From Paraburkholderia aromaticivorans (GTDB taxonomy: Bacteria > Pseudomonadota > Gammaproteobacteria > Burkholderiales > Burkholderiaceae), in NCBI RefSeq assembly GCF_002278075.1, contig NZ_CP022989.1, positions 620,001 through 684,000 on the forward strand: a stretch of DNA of 64,000 nt, in the 5' to 3' direction. A model generated the notes under the pieces. It did not search any database. It saw only the letters and a program-made list of their open reading frames with translations, and was not told the DNA's origin. Shown here piece by piece: positions 24,595 through 33,826 of the stretch. Made by a program: the position numbers and the translations under genes. Every line of letters starts with the position of its first letter. Within the stretch, counting starts at the first letter, position 1.

Positions 24595-26958
24595 CTAGAT
24601 TCTCGGACAGCCGCTAAGCTCCGCACAGTCATTGACGCAATTCCAGAACCTGAATCCGAAATCGCCGGTCGGCAATGAACTATTCGAACATTTTGCCCGG
24701 CACGTCGCCCTCACGGCATCGCAATTCGAGTCGTCCTTGCATTTTATGTAGCCTGACCCTTGCGCTGCACTACCGGCGAACACCTTTGCATAGAGCGCGC
24801 TCCGCTGCGACAGGTTTGGTGTCAGGACCGGAAACGGCAACTGGTTTTGCGCTGCGACCTGAATTTCAACGGGGTTATCCGGGACAGGCTTTCCAGTCTG
24901 CGAATTGATATAGAGATTTCGCAGGAATAGCGACCATGCTGGGCGTGCCTGGATGAACCCACATTCTGCACAAACGGTGCCAATGCTCTCAGGCGCATCG
25001 GATAAAAGCGATCCCGTCAAACCGGGAAGGGCCGCCGGAGGCCCGACAGGGTCGAGACCCGCCTGGTAGTTATCAAGCCACTTGCCGATGTCTTCGCTAC
25101 TGATTGCAACCGTTGATCCGCCATCAGTCGATATAGTCCCGTTGCGGGATATCAACTTGCCGTCGGCGGAGTAACCATACTCGACAGTTAGCAAACGGCG
25201 TCTGCGACCCGTTGCAATTACCGACTGTTCATCATATGTGAACCGGCTGACGCGACCTCTGAGGTCGTATGCGATACGTGCCTCGCGGTCGTTGCCAGTC
25301 TGCCGGGTGACACGGTGTGCGGCGTCCCGATCTTGATCACCAAAGAGCCAGTGGGAAACGATGTTCTGCGCTGTGTTGAGATTCCCAGTGAAATCATAGT
25401 CATACCACCAGTCCGCGGTCTTGACGTTGTTGATATAGGTGATCGCCTGAACCAGTCGGTTGAACCGGTCGTATCGGGCGCCGGTGGTTCGCTGTTGCTG
25501 GCCGTCCCACGTAGCATCGAACCCGGCCTCCCCAGTCAAATCGTTTGTCAGGCGCTCGCTGTAACCCGTGACGTTGCCGTTGTTGTCATAGACAAATGAC
25601 AGCAACCGCGCCGGCATGGCGACTGTCGCAGGATGAAGGCTCGTTGCATCGGCGTACCGCACCGAGGTGACCGAGACACCAGAGGAGCTCTTCACCGTCG
25701 CTTTCACGGGACGACCTATGCCGTCATATGCGTAGACTGCGTTGCGTGACGGCGTGGCAGTCCCAAGGAGACTGCCAGATGCATCCCACGTCGTTACGCC
25801 TGTTATGGAACCGCTGCTGCCGGTTGGGCGAACCTTGTCACCTACTGTCGCAAAAGAAAGCGTCCTCGCGCCGTTGCTATCCGTGACAGTGGTCGCTCCC
25901 GATCCATAGGCAAATTGTACGTTCCTTGTTGTGTCGGGATGACCAACAGCTATCGCTCTGCCTTGTGAATCGTATGTCCACGTTGCGATGCGAGAGCCGG
26001 TTTCGTCTATGACGCCAGTCAGCGCGCCTTTGAAACGCGAGTCGCCATACACGTACTGCCGTACGTTTCCATCGGGCCAGATGACAGAAGTGAGATTATT
26101 GTTTGCGTCGTACTGGTACTGCGTGAAATGGCCCGCAGGGTCAATGAGTCGCGCAATGCGGCCTTTCTCGTCGTATGCGAAACGAAGGGTGAGGTCATAG
26201 TCCGCTTTAGTATTTCAGCCGTGCTGCGAAATCGCAACGAGTCGACCTGAACCGTCATAGCTCAACGCTCTGATAAACCCTGTCTTGGTTGCCTCCGATA
26301 GCAAAACGCCTTGAGAGGAATACGTCTCAGTGTTTTCGGTCACCAGATCGGTGAGCGCCCAGCCGGCAGCATTCCGGGTAAGTAAGAGGCCGCTAAAACT
26401 TTTAGTTCGCCAGACGCCGTCCGCCAAGCCAAACGTTAGCGGCTCGCCGTTCGCACGATATGCGACGATGTTGCCGGAACCGCCCGCCGCCCCCGTGACA
26501 TTCAACTGCCGTTGCCAACTATGAAACCACATTGACCCGATAGAACTTGCCGTCTTCAGGAAGACAGACGAACGGTATGTGCGTGTGAACGTAACGGGAA
26601 GTTCATCGCCGCTGATGAAGTCAGCCTCCACCAATGTAACCGCACCGCTGGCGGCGAACACTGGGTCAGCTACCGGGCACGTATCATCAGGCAGAGTTTC
26701 GGTTGAGTTGCACCACTGATCGACCAGAGCAAGGTCATTGATGCAAGCGTAGTTGCCCATACCGCCTGGCGTATTGCTGACCACGTCAAGCTTGCAGGTC
26801 CTCGAACCGGGCGTTGCGCCGGATTGCGAATAAAGCGCGAAACAGTCGACCCCGTTTGCGCTAAATGCGCCCATGAGCAGCGTGAACGCCGCCAGCAGTC
26901 GCAATGCAACGCCTGCTGTTCCCTTGGTGCTTCCATTGTTTTTCATCGTCGTCCCCAT
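24595..26958 (-). pseudogene. Exported RHS/YD-repeat protein, interrupted by an in-frame stop
   Basis: Read on the minus strand, this is one continuous frame of 788 codons broken only by TGA at 26215-26217. The N-terminal part (247 residues) has a signal peptide (LRLLAAFTLLMGAFSANG) and the RHS N-terminal motif DELPVTFTRTYRSS. After the stop the same frame continues with YD repeats (LRFAYDEKGRIARLIDP, YDSQGRAIAVGHP, YDGIGRPVKA, YDRFNRLVQAI). The end is unlike a canonical RHS core: the usual RYYDP-type motif is missing, and a Cys-rich tail follows (CKDDSNCDAVRATCRAKC, then FWNCVNDCAELSGC). It may be inactive, or split into two products; a GTG at 26052 could restart it. The start could also be the ATG at 26946. 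Confidence 0.8.
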
Positions 26959-27404
26959 CGGTTATCGGTTGTGCTTGTTTCATGCACAAGCACCCTATAA
27001 GGGGCACGGCAACCGGGAAATCCGACGATTCCTAAATTCGCGGCTTCCTTTTAGTGGCGACAACAAGGCCTTACGAACATTCAGATCTTATGTGGGAAAC
27101 CGCGCATGCACCCGTCAGATATCACCCGATTTCGATAGCGACAACGAGAACGACAAATACAGCAACCCGTGCCTTCCGGTCAGACGAGGGGAAGTGCTGA
27201 AAGAGCAACCAGGGACAACCGACTGGACCCAGATCCTGGCCGAATGAAAAAGTGGGCACTCGACGGCTCCCGTCGACCTCATCACCCCGCAAAACGGACA
27301 CCCCCCTCCCTTTCCGTTAAAATCTCCGGTTTAGCACTTCGCTCCACGGCCACCCCGGCGCGCTTCGGCGTTCACGGCGCGGCCTCATGCCCGAAAGGCA
27401 CTTC
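26959..27404. other. 446-base gap between the RHS gene and glyQ
   Basis: No supported gene. At 26971-26993 an inverted repeat GTGCTTG-N9-CAAGCAC lies just upstream of the RHS start and may be a regulatory site. The stretch about 27000-27260 is AT-richer and has no clear coding potential. The word GATCCTGGCC (27232-27241) and the GTGGGCACT word near 27252-27260 echo the left flank of the island. The glyQ promoter candidate sits at 27295-27323. Confidence 0.4.
27295..27323 (+). promoter_or_regulatory. Candidate sigma-70 promoter of glyQS
   Basis: CGGACA (27295-27300) and TAAAAT (27318-27323) are separated by 17 bases, about 80 bases before the glyQ start. This is the first backbone-like promoter after the island. 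Confidence 0.5.
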
Positions 27405-28412
27405 ATGCTCACGTTTCAGCAAATCATCCTGACAATGCAGTCCTACTGGGACAAGCAGGGTTGCGCGTTGCTCCAGCCAATCGACATGGAAGTCGGCGCG
27501 GGCACGTCCCACGTCCATACTTTCCTGCGCGCGATCGGCCCCGAGCCGTGGCGCGCGGCGTACGTGCAACCGTCGCGCCGTCCGAAAGACGGCCGCTACG
27601 GCGAGAATCCGAACCGTCTGCAGCACTACTACCAGTACCAGGTGGTGCTCAAGCCGGCGCCGGAAAATATCCTCGACCTGTACCTCGGTTCGCTCGAAGC
27701 CCTCGGCTTCGACCTGAAGCAGAACGACGTGCGCTTCGTCGAAGACGACTGGGAAAACCCCACCCTCGGCGCCTGGGGTCTCGGCTGGGAAGTGTGGCTG
27801 AACGGCATGGAAGTGACCCAGTTCACCTACTTCCAGCAGGTTGGCGGTCTGGACTGCAAGCCGGTGCTCGGCGAAATCACGTATGGCCTCGAGCGCCTCG
27901 CCATGTATTTGCAGAAGGTAGAAAACGTCTACGACCTGGTCTGGACGGAGTGGGAAGAGCAAGGGCCGAACGGCCCCGAACTGCGTCGCCTGACTTATGG
28001 CGACGTCTACCATCAGAACGAAGTCGAACAGTCCGCCTACAACTTCGAGCACGCGAACGTCGAGTTGCTGTTCTCGATCTTCAACAGTTACGAAGCCGAA
28101 GCCAAACGCATGATCGAGGCGCAGATCGCGCTGCCCGCCTATGAGCTGGTGCTGAAAGCCGGCCACACGTTCAACCTGCTCGACGCGCGCGGCGCCATTT
28201 CGGTCACGGAACGCGCGGCATATATCGGCCGCATTCGCGCGCTGTCGAAGCTGGTCGCCCAGGCCTACTACGATTCGCGCGAGAAGCTCGGATTCCCGAT
28301 GCTCGGCAATCCGGTGCACGGCGTGCCCGGCCTCACGACTGACGAACAGGACGCCGCCATGCCCGCATGGGCGCCGCCGCTGAAAGTCGAACGCAAGATC
28401 GACCAGGACTGA
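27405..28412 (+). CDS. glyQ: Glycine-tRNA ligase alpha subunit
   Basis: The alpha subunit of bacterial-type tetrameric glycyl-tRNA synthetase, which carries the class II catalytic core that activates glycine. The 335 residues include [58 protein letters not shown] and [13 protein letters not shown], all diagnostic. The ATG at 27405 (MLTFQQIIL) matches betaproteobacterial homologues; an in-frame ATG six codons earlier is possible, but AAAGG is better placed for 27405. glyS follows after 15 bases. Confidence 0.98.
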   Translation: MLTFQQIILTMQSYWDKQGCALLQPIDMEVGAGTSHVHTFLRAIGPEPWRAAYVQPSRRPKDGRYGENPNRLQHYYQYQVVLKPAPENILDLYLGSLEALGFDLKQNDVRFVEDDWENPTLGAWGLGWEVWLNGMEVTQFTYFQQVGGLDCKPVLGEITYGLERLAMYLQKVENVYDLVWTEWEEQGPNGPELRRLTYGDVYHQNEVEQSAYNFEHANVELLFSIFNSYEAEAKRMIEAQIALPAYELVLKAGHTFNLLDARGAISVTERAAYIGRIRALSKLVAQAYYDSREKLGFPMLGNPVHGVPGLTTDEQDAAMPAWAPPLKVERKIDQD

Positions 28413-28427
28413 CGAGAACATCAAGAA

Positions 28428-30527
28428 ATGACTCAACCCCATCAAGCTACCCTGCTCGTCGAACTGCTGACCGAAGAATTGCCGCCTAAAGCGCTGGCGC
28501 GTCTCGGCGACGCCTTCGCGGAAGGCATTGCGCAGCGCCTCGCGGCGCGCGACCTGGTCGAAGGCGAATTGTCGTTCGAACGTTATGCCACGCCGCGCCG
28601 CCTCGCCGTCACGATCAGGAACGTGCGCGCGGTCGCGCCGGAAAGACACGTGCGCGAAAAAGTGCTGCCGGTTTCCGTCGCGCTGGATAAGGACGGCCAG
28701 CCCACCGCGCCGCTCGCCAAGAAACTCGCCGCGCTCGGTTTCCCCGATTTCTCGGTGAACGACCTGGAGCGCGCACAGGACGGCAAGGCTGAAGCGTTCT
28801 TCCTGCGCTATGCTGCGCCCGGCGCCACGCTCGCCGAAGGCCTGCAAGGCGCGCTCGACGAAACGCTGGCCAGGCTGCCCATTCCGAAGGTCATGACGTA
28901 TCAGCGTCCGGACGGCACCAACGTGCAATTCGTGCGTCCGGCGCATCGCCTCATCGCGCTGCATGGCGAACAGATCGTGGCAGTGAGCGCGCTCGGCATC
29001 GACGCCGACGACACCACGCTCGGCCATCGTTTCCTCTCCGAAGGTTTCGTGCAGATCCAGCACGCGGATTCGTACGCCGAGACGCTGCTGCACAAAGGCC
29101 GCGTAGTGGCGAATTTCTCCGATCGCAAGGAGACCATCCGCACGCATCTGCTCGCGCAAGCAAACGGCGACCAGGTGGTGATGCCGGAATCGCTGCTGGA
29201 CGAAGTGACGTCGCTGGTTGAATGGCCGGTGGTCTACGCCTGCCGCTTCGAGGACGAATTCCTGCAAGTGCCGCAGGAATGCCTGATCCTCACCATGCAG
29301 ACCAACCAGAAATACTTCGCGCTGACCGATGCGAACGGCAAGCTGCGCTCGCGCTTCCTGATCGTGTCGAATATCGAAACGTCCACGCCGGGCGATATCG
29401 TGGAAGGCAATGAGCGCGTGGTGCGTCCGCGTCTGGCCGACGCGAAGTTCTTCTTCGAGCAGGACAAGAAGAAGTCGCTCGCCGATCGCGTGCCGCTGCT
29501 CGCGAACGTCGTGTATCACAACAAGCTGGGCTCGGCACTGCAACGCGTGGAGCGGGTCGAAGCGCTGGCCGGCGCGATTGCCGGACTGATCGGCGCGGAC
29601 GTGGCGCTCGCCAGGCGCGCCGCACGTCTGGCCAAGGCCGATCTGATCACCGACATGGTCGGCGAATTCCCCGAGCTGCAAGGCACGATGGGCACCTACT
29701 ACGCGCGCCACGACGGCGAGCCGGAAGAAGTCGCGCTCGCGTGCTCGGAACACTATCAGCCGCGTTTCTCCGGCGACGCATTGCCCGCTACCGCAACCGG
29801 CACTGTCGTCGCGCTGGCCGACAAGCTCGAAACGCTGGTCGGCATCTGGGGCATCGGCCTGCAACCCACCGGCGAGAAAGACCCGTTCGCGTTGCGCCGT
29901 CACGCGCTCGGCGTGCTGCGCATTCTCGTCGAGAAGCAACTGCCGGTCGATCTGATCGAACTGCTGCGCACCGCTTACGCACAATTCGCCGCGGTGCCGA
30001 ACATCGCCGATTCGACGCAAGCGATCTATGAGTTCTGCATGGACCGCCTGCGCGGTCTGCTGCGCGAGCGCGGCTATGCGCCGGGCGAAATCGACGCGGT
30101 GCTGGCGCTGAACCCCACGCGCCTGGACGACATCGTCGCGCGTCTGGATGCCGTGCGCGAATTCGCGTCGCTGGCTGAGGCGGCTTCGCTCGCGGCGGCC
30201 AACAAGCGCATCTCGAACATTCTGAAGAAGTCGGAACACGCGGCGACCGGCGGCGTACAGGTCGCGCTGCTCGTCGAAGCGGCAGAAAAAGCCCTGCATG
30301 CGCAACTCGAACAGGTCGCGCCGCGCGTGCAATCGCAACTGGCCGCGCGCGACTATACGGGTGCGCTGACCGCGCTTGCCGCGTTGCGCGAACCGGTCGA
30401 CACGTTCTTCAACGACGTGATGGTCAACGCCGAAGATCCGGCGTTGCGCGCCAACCGTCTGGCCTTGCTCGGCGCACTGCATCAGCAGATGAACTGCGTC
30501 GCCGACATTTCCCGACTCGCCGCCTGA
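28428..30527 (+). CDS. glyS: Glycine-tRNA ligase beta subunit
   Basis: The 699-residue beta subunit, which binds tRNA-Gly and completes the alpha2-beta2 enzyme. It starts with [19 protein letters not shown] and contains [37 protein letters not shown] (two adjacent segments) and [18 protein letters not shown]. The C-terminal anticodon-binding-like region is present ([19 protein letters not shown]). Length equals that of E. coli GlyS within about 10 residues. It is co-transcribed with glyQ and probably with gmhB, which starts 10 bases after its stop. Confidence 0.98.
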   Translation: MTQPHQATLLVELLTEELPPKALARLGDAFAEGIAQRLAARDLVEGELSFERYATPRRLAVTIRNVRAVAPERHVREKVLPVSVALDKDGQPTAPLAKKLAALGFPDFSVNDLERAQDGKAEAFFLRYAAPGATLAEGLQGALDETLARLPIPKVMTYQRPDGTNVQFVRPAHRLIALHGEQIVAVSALGIDADDTTLGHRFLSEGFVQIQHADSYAETLLHKGRVVANFSDRKETIRTHLLAQANGDQVVMPESLLDEVTSLVEWPVVYACRFEDEFLQVPQECLILTMQTNQKYFALTDANGKLRSRFLIVSNIETSTPGDIVEGNERVVRPRLADAKFFFEQDKKKSLADRVPLLANVVYHNKLGSALQRVERVEALAGAIAGLIGADVALARRAARLAKADLITDMVGEFPELQGTMGTYYARHDGEPEEVALACSEHYQPRFSGDALPATATGTVVALADKLETLVGIWGIGLQPTGEKDPFALRRHALGVLRILVEKQLPVDLIELLRTAYAQFAAVPNIADSTQAIYEFCMDRLRGLLRERGYAPGEIDAVLALNPTRLDDIVARLDAVREFASLAEAASLAAANKRISNILKKSEHAATGGVQVALLVEAAEKALHAQLEQVAPRVQSQLAARDYTGALTALAALREPVDTFFNDVMVNAEDPALRANRLALLGALHQQMNCVADISRLAA

Positions 30528-30537
30528 GCCCCGCGCC

Positions 30538-31092
30538 ATGCCGACCAAAAAAGTGGTGATCCTCGACCGCGACGGCGTGATCAACGTCGACTCCGACGCG
30601 TTCATCAAGACGCCGGACGAATGGGTCGCGCTGCCCGGTTCGCTCGAAGCCATCGCGCGTCTGAACCAGGCGGGCTATCGCGTGGCGATCGCGACCAATC
30701 AGTCGGGCATCGGCCGCGGTCTGTTCGACATGAACGCGCTCAATGCGATGCATCTGAAGATGCATCGCATGGCGGCCGCGGTCGGCGGGCGCATCGACGC
30801 GGTGTTCTTCTGCCCGCACACGGCGGAAGACCATTGCGAGTGCCGCAAGCCGAAGCCCGGCATGCTGAAAATGATCACGGAGCGCTTCGAGGTCGATCCT
30901 GAAAATACGCCGGTAGTCGGCGACGCCATGCGCGATCTGCAAGCCGGCGCGGCACTCGGCCATCCGACTCATCTGGTGCTGACCGGCAAGGGGCGCAAAA
31001 CGCTCGCGGCCGGCGGCTTGCCCGAAGGCACGATCGTGCACGACGATCTGCGTGCCTTCGCGCTCGACTTCCTCGCCGACGCTCAAGAGTGA
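30538..31092 (+). CDS. gmhB: D-glycero-beta-D-manno-heptose-1,7-bisphosphate 7-phosphatase
   Basis: A HAD-family phosphatase (184 residues) of ADP-heptose synthesis for the LPS inner core. The catalytic DxD sits in VVILDRDGVIN (residues 10 and 12), motif II in IATNQSGIGRG and motif III/IV in KPKPGML and VVGDAMRDLQAG. The zinc loop CPHTAEDHCEC has the C-x-H-x5-C-x-C ligands typical of GmhB. It lies between glyS and plsC, the betaproteobacterial order, at operon spacing from glyS. Confidence 0.95.
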   Translation: MPTKKVVILDRDGVINVDSDAFIKTPDEWVALPGSLEAIARLNQAGYRVAIATNQSGIGRGLFDMNALNAMHLKMHRMAAAVGGRIDAVFFCPHTAEDHCECRKPKPGMLKMITERFEVDPENTPVVGDAMRDLQAGAALGHPTHLVLTGKGRKTLAAGGLPEGTIVHDDLRAFALDFLADAQE

Positions 31093-31132
31093 CGCGCGCC
31101 ATGCGCGTCCCCATCCCTCACTGACCACGCCG

Positions 31133-31891
31133 ATGCGCTTTATCCGTTCTTTGCTTCTGCTGATCTACTTCGTTCTGTTCACGGTGCCGTACGCGACCGC
31201 CTGCTTCATCGCATTTCCATTCATGCGCGCCGACAACCGCTACTGGATGGCGGCCGGCTGGTGCCGCGCAACGCTGCATACGGTGCGCTGGCTCAACGGC
31301 ATCCGCTACCGGATCGAGGGCATGGAGAATCTGCCAGACGGTCCCGCCGTGCTGCTGTCCAAGCATCAATCGGCATGGGAAACGCTGGCGTTTCCGGCGC
31401 TCATGCCCAAGCCGCTGTGCTATGTGTTCAAGCGCGAACTGCTGTATGTGCCGTTCTTCGGCTGGGCGCTCGGCATGCTGAAGATGGTTCATATCGATCG
31501 CAAGGAAGGCAAGTACGCGTTCGAATCGGTCATCAAGCAAGGCAAAGCGCGCATGGCGGAAGGCGCCTGGGTCATCATGTTTCCGGAAGGCACGCGCACG
31601 CCGACCGGCAAACAAGGTAAGTACAAAACCGGCGGTGCGCGTTTCGCGATAGCCACCGGCGCGCCGGTCGTACCGATCGCACACAACGCAGGACGTGTGT
31701 GGCCGCGCAACTCGTTTCTCAAATATGCGGGTATAGTCACAGTGTCGATCGGCAAGCCGATCGAGACGACGGGGCTCACGCCCGATGAAGTGAACACGCG
31801 CGTCGAACGGTGGATCGAAGCTGAAATGCGTCGCATCGATCCTACCGCGTACCGCGCGGCGGAAAGCAGTTCCGCCGCGGCACCAATCTGA
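31133..31891 (+). CDS. plsC: 1-acyl-sn-glycerol-3-phosphate acyltransferase
   Basis: A 252-residue inner-membrane acyltransferase that converts lysophosphatidic acid to phosphatidic acid. The N-terminal hydrophobic helix (SLLLLIYFVLFTVPYATAC) anchors it. Motif I reads LSKHQSAWETL, so the usual H-x4-D is H-x4-E here. Motif II is MVHIDRKEGKY, motif III MFPEGTRTPTG and motif IV APVVPIAHN. The ATG at 31133 follows gmhB by 40 bases; an earlier in-frame start would overlap gmhB. The H-x4-E form is a known subclass, so activity is expected. Confidence 0.93.
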   Translation: MRFIRSLLLLIYFVLFTVPYATACFIAFPFMRADNRYWMAAGWCRATLHTVRWLNGIRYRIEGMENLPDGPAVLLSKHQSAWETLAFPALMPKPLCYVFKRELLYVPFFGWALGMLKMVHIDRKEGKYAFESVIKQGKARMAEGAWVIMFPEGTRTPTGKQGKYKTGGARFAIATGAPVVPIAHNAGRVWPRNSFLKYAGIVTVSIGKPIETTGLTPDEVNTRVERWIEAEMRRIDPTAYRAAESSSAAAPI

Positions 31892-31935
31892 CGCGCCCAC
31901 GCCCTCGAAGGCGTATTTGCGCGAAGCCGAATCCG

Positions 31936-32838
31936 ATGCAGAAGTCTCCTACGTCGCAGCCCGCTGCGGCGCTCGATAACCGGCAGCTCGATCTCCCGCT
32001 CTTCGCAGAGCCGGGGTCGACGTCGTCGTCCCCTTCACCTTCGGCACCCACGCCTGGCGCTTTCCAGAGCGCGCCCGAAAGCCAGCAAGCGGCCGTGCCG
32101 CTCGCACCGGATGGCAGCAAGCTGCGCAGCCTCGCGATCGGCTCACGCACGCTCCATTACGCCCTCAAGCGTTCGGCGCGCCGCTCGATCGGCTTTGCGA
32201 TCGACAGCACGGGGCTGACCATCACCGCACCGCGTTGGGTCACGCTCGCCGATATCGAAACCGCGATCACCGAAAAGCAGCGCTGGATTTTCACGAAGCT
32301 GATCGAATGGCAGACGCGCGTCGAGCAGCGCGCGTTGCCGAAGGTCGACTGGAAAGATGGCGCTGAAGTGCCCTATCTGGGTCACCCGGTGCGCGTGACG
32401 CTCGGCTCGCCGCAAGGCACGGTCGCGTTCAACGCGGACGACGCGGCGTTGCAAGTACCGCTGCCGCTGCAAGCGGACCCGCAGCAGATCAAGGACCGCG
32501 TGCAAGGCTGGCTGCAGGGCGAAGCAAAGCGCCTGTTCGGCGAGCGCCTCGCCATTTACGCGGAGAAGCTGGGCGTGAACTACCGCGCGTACGCGCTTTC
32601 TTCAGCGGCGACGCGTTGGGGCAGTTGTTCGAGTGACGGCAAGATTCGCCTGAACTGGCGGCTGATTCACTTTCCGCTTTCCATCATCGATTACGTCGTT
32701 GCCCACGAACTCGCGCATCTGCGGGAAATGAATCACAGCCCGCGCTTCTGGCAAACCGTCGAATCGATTTTTCCGGAGTTCCGCGAAGCGCGGCAGACGT
32801 TGAAGTCGCACCCGCCGGAATTGCTGCCGACGCTTTAA
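31936..32838 (+). CDS. YgjP-type zinc metallopeptidase (DUF45)
   Basis: A 300-residue protein. The first 60 residues are Pro/Ser/Ala-rich and probably disordered. The rest is a YgjP/DUF45 domain with WGSCSSDGKIRLNWRLI, the metalloprotease motif VVAHELAHLREMNHSPRFW (HExxH plus a downstream His) and a C-terminal helix. The family resembles the WSS1/SprT metallopeptidases. The substrate is unknown. It begins 45 bases after plsC on the same strand and probably belongs to the glyQS-gmhB-plsC transcript. Confidence 0.9.
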   Translation: MQKSPTSQPAAALDNRQLDLPLFAEPGSTSSSPSPSAPTPGAFQSAPESQQAAVPLAPDGSKLRSLAIGSRTLHYALKRSARRSIGFAIDSTGLTITAPRWVTLADIETAITEKQRWIFTKLIEWQTRVEQRALPKVDWKDGAEVPYLGHPVRVTLGSPQGTVAFNADDAALQVPLPLQADPQQIKDRVQGWLQGEAKRLFGERLAIYAEKLGVNYRAYALSSAATRWGSCSSDGKIRLNWRLIHFPLSIIDYVVAHELAHLREMNHSPRFWQTVESIFPEFREARQTLKSHPPELLPTL

Positions 32839-32859
32839 GGTTTTCCATGCGCCTTGAAA

Positions 32860-32890
32860 CCGGCGCTTCAATGTCAAACTGAAGCGCCGG
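32860..32890 (+). terminator. Hairpin terminator between convergent genes
   Basis: An 11-base perfect stem CCGGCGCTTCA / TGAAGCGCCGG (32860-32870 with 32880-32890) with a 9-base loop lies 21 bases after the metallopeptidase stop. The following T-run is short (CTTGTC), so strength is uncertain. It could act in both directions. Confidence 0.65.
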
Positions 32891-32906
32891 CTTGTCAGAC
32901 TCCTTT

Positions 32907-32933
32907 GCTCATTCGGCTCATTCGGCTCATTCG
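32907..32933 (+). repeat. 9-base tandem repeat (3 units)
   Basis: GCTCATTCG is repeated exactly three times (32907-32915, 32916-32924, 32925-32933). The third unit spans the stop codon of the minus-strand NTF2-like gene, so expansion would not change the protein. Confidence 0.85.
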
Positions 32934-33325
32934 GAGCAGAAGGTTTCCTGCAGATGACGCCACGTTACCTTGCCGTGCGCGTCGAGATCCATCACTGCCG
33001 TGGAGCGCCGCACGTTGGCATTGCCGGTGTTGTCGCGCTGATACTCGCGATATTTCACCACCGCGCCTGACGGATACTCGGCGACGATCTCCTTGTCGCG
33101 GATGCTGATTTGCGAGCCTGGACGCGCGCCGCGCAGCTTCGAGAATGTTTCGCGCAAGCCGGCGTAATCCAGCGCGATGCCCGAGGTCATGACCAGCGTG
33201 AATTGCGGAGCGAAGCGCGCCATGATTCGTTGCAGCGCGCCTTCATCCGCGGAACCGTCGAACAGGGCCTCGATTTCGACGTGGATCTCGTCGAGTTCCT
33301 TGAAGTAGGGATTGCTGTTATTCAT
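32927..33325 (-). CDS. NTF2-like / SnoaL-type small protein (DUF4440-like)
   Basis: A 132-residue cytoplasmic protein with the alpha+beta cone pattern of the NTF2 superfamily (YFKELDEIHVEIEALF, then FTLVMTSGIALDYAGLRETF and DGKVTW-like strands near VMDLDAHGKVTWRH). No catalytic residue set identifies a reaction. It follows gloA after 27 bases on the same strand and is probably co-transcribed, so a detoxification-linked role is possible but unproven. Its 3' end overlaps the 9-base repeat. Confidence 0.75.
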   Translation of the reverse strand: MNNSNPYFKELDEIHVEIEALFDGSADEGALQRIMARFAPQFTLVMTSGIALDYAGLRETFSKLRGARPGSQISIRDKEIVAEYPSGAVVKYREYQRDNTGNANVRRSTAVMDLDAHGKVTWRHLQETFCSE

Positions 33326-33352
33326 CGTTCGATCTCGCCCCGCCGCCCTGCT

Positions 33353-33739
33353 TCATTTCTTCTTCTGGATGAACTCGATCTTGTAGCCGTCCGGATCCGT
33401 GACGAAAGCGATCACGGTCGTGCCGTGCTTCATCGGGCCGGCTTCGCGCACGACCGTGCCGCCTTGCGCCTTGATCTTGTCACATGCGGCGTACGCGTCG
33501 TCCACTTCGACGGCAAGGTGGCCGAAACCGGTGCCGAGGTCGTAAGAAGGCGTGTCCCAGTTGTGGGTGAGTTCGAGCACGGTGCCGTCGCGCTCATCTT
33601 CGTAACCGACGAAGGCCAACGTGAATTTACCGTCCGGATAATCCTCGCGGCGCAGCAGTTTCATGCCGAGCAGTTCGGTGTAAAAGGCAATCGAGCGGTC
33701 CAGGTCGCCGACCCGGAGCATGGTGTGAAGCAGGCGCAT
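33353..33739 (-). CDS. gloA: Lactoylglutathione lyase (glyoxalase I)
   Basis: Glyoxalase I isomerises the methylglyoxal-glutathione hemithioacetal to S-lactoylglutathione. The 128 residues align directly with the E. coli enzyme: metal ligands His5 ([14 protein letters not shown]), Glu56 ([10 protein letters not shown]), His74 ([13 protein letters not shown]) and Glu122 (DGYKIEFIQ) are all present at the same positions. The length is that of the short, nickel-type enzymes. An NTF2-like gene follows 27 bases downstream. Confidence 0.97.
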   Translation of the reverse strand: MRLLHTMLRVGDLDRSIAFYTELLGMKLLRREDYPDGKFTLAFVGYEDERDGTVLELTHNWDTPSYDLGTGFGHLAVEVDDAYAACDKIKAQGGTVVREAGPMKHGTTVIAFVTDPDGYKIEFIQKKK

Positions 33740-33826
33740 TGTGCACTCCCTGTTGCGTGATAGCGAGAACGTAAATGTACCCGGAATCCCGCGGCGCTGC
33801 AGGGCGCGCCTGACCCAAGCCCGACC

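Noticed and set aside
26215..26217. TGA in the RHS gene as selenocysteine or programmed readthrough
   Set aside because: No stable hairpin of SECIS type was seen after the TGA, RHS proteins have no known selenocysteine, and the context is a YD-repeat linker. A plain nonsense change is simpler.
26873..27247. Open frame on the plus strand upstream of glyQ as a gene
   Set aside because: It overlaps the start of the RHS gene on the other strand, shows no ribosome site, and its translation matches no family I recognise. It may contain degraded mobile-element sequence only.
27372..30653. 1093-codon open frame on the minus strand opposite glyQ-glyS-gmhB
   Set aside because: The protein is Arg/His/Gln-rich with no domain, and it is antisense to unmistakable synthetase genes. 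In GC-rich DNA such shadow frames are expected from third-position bias.
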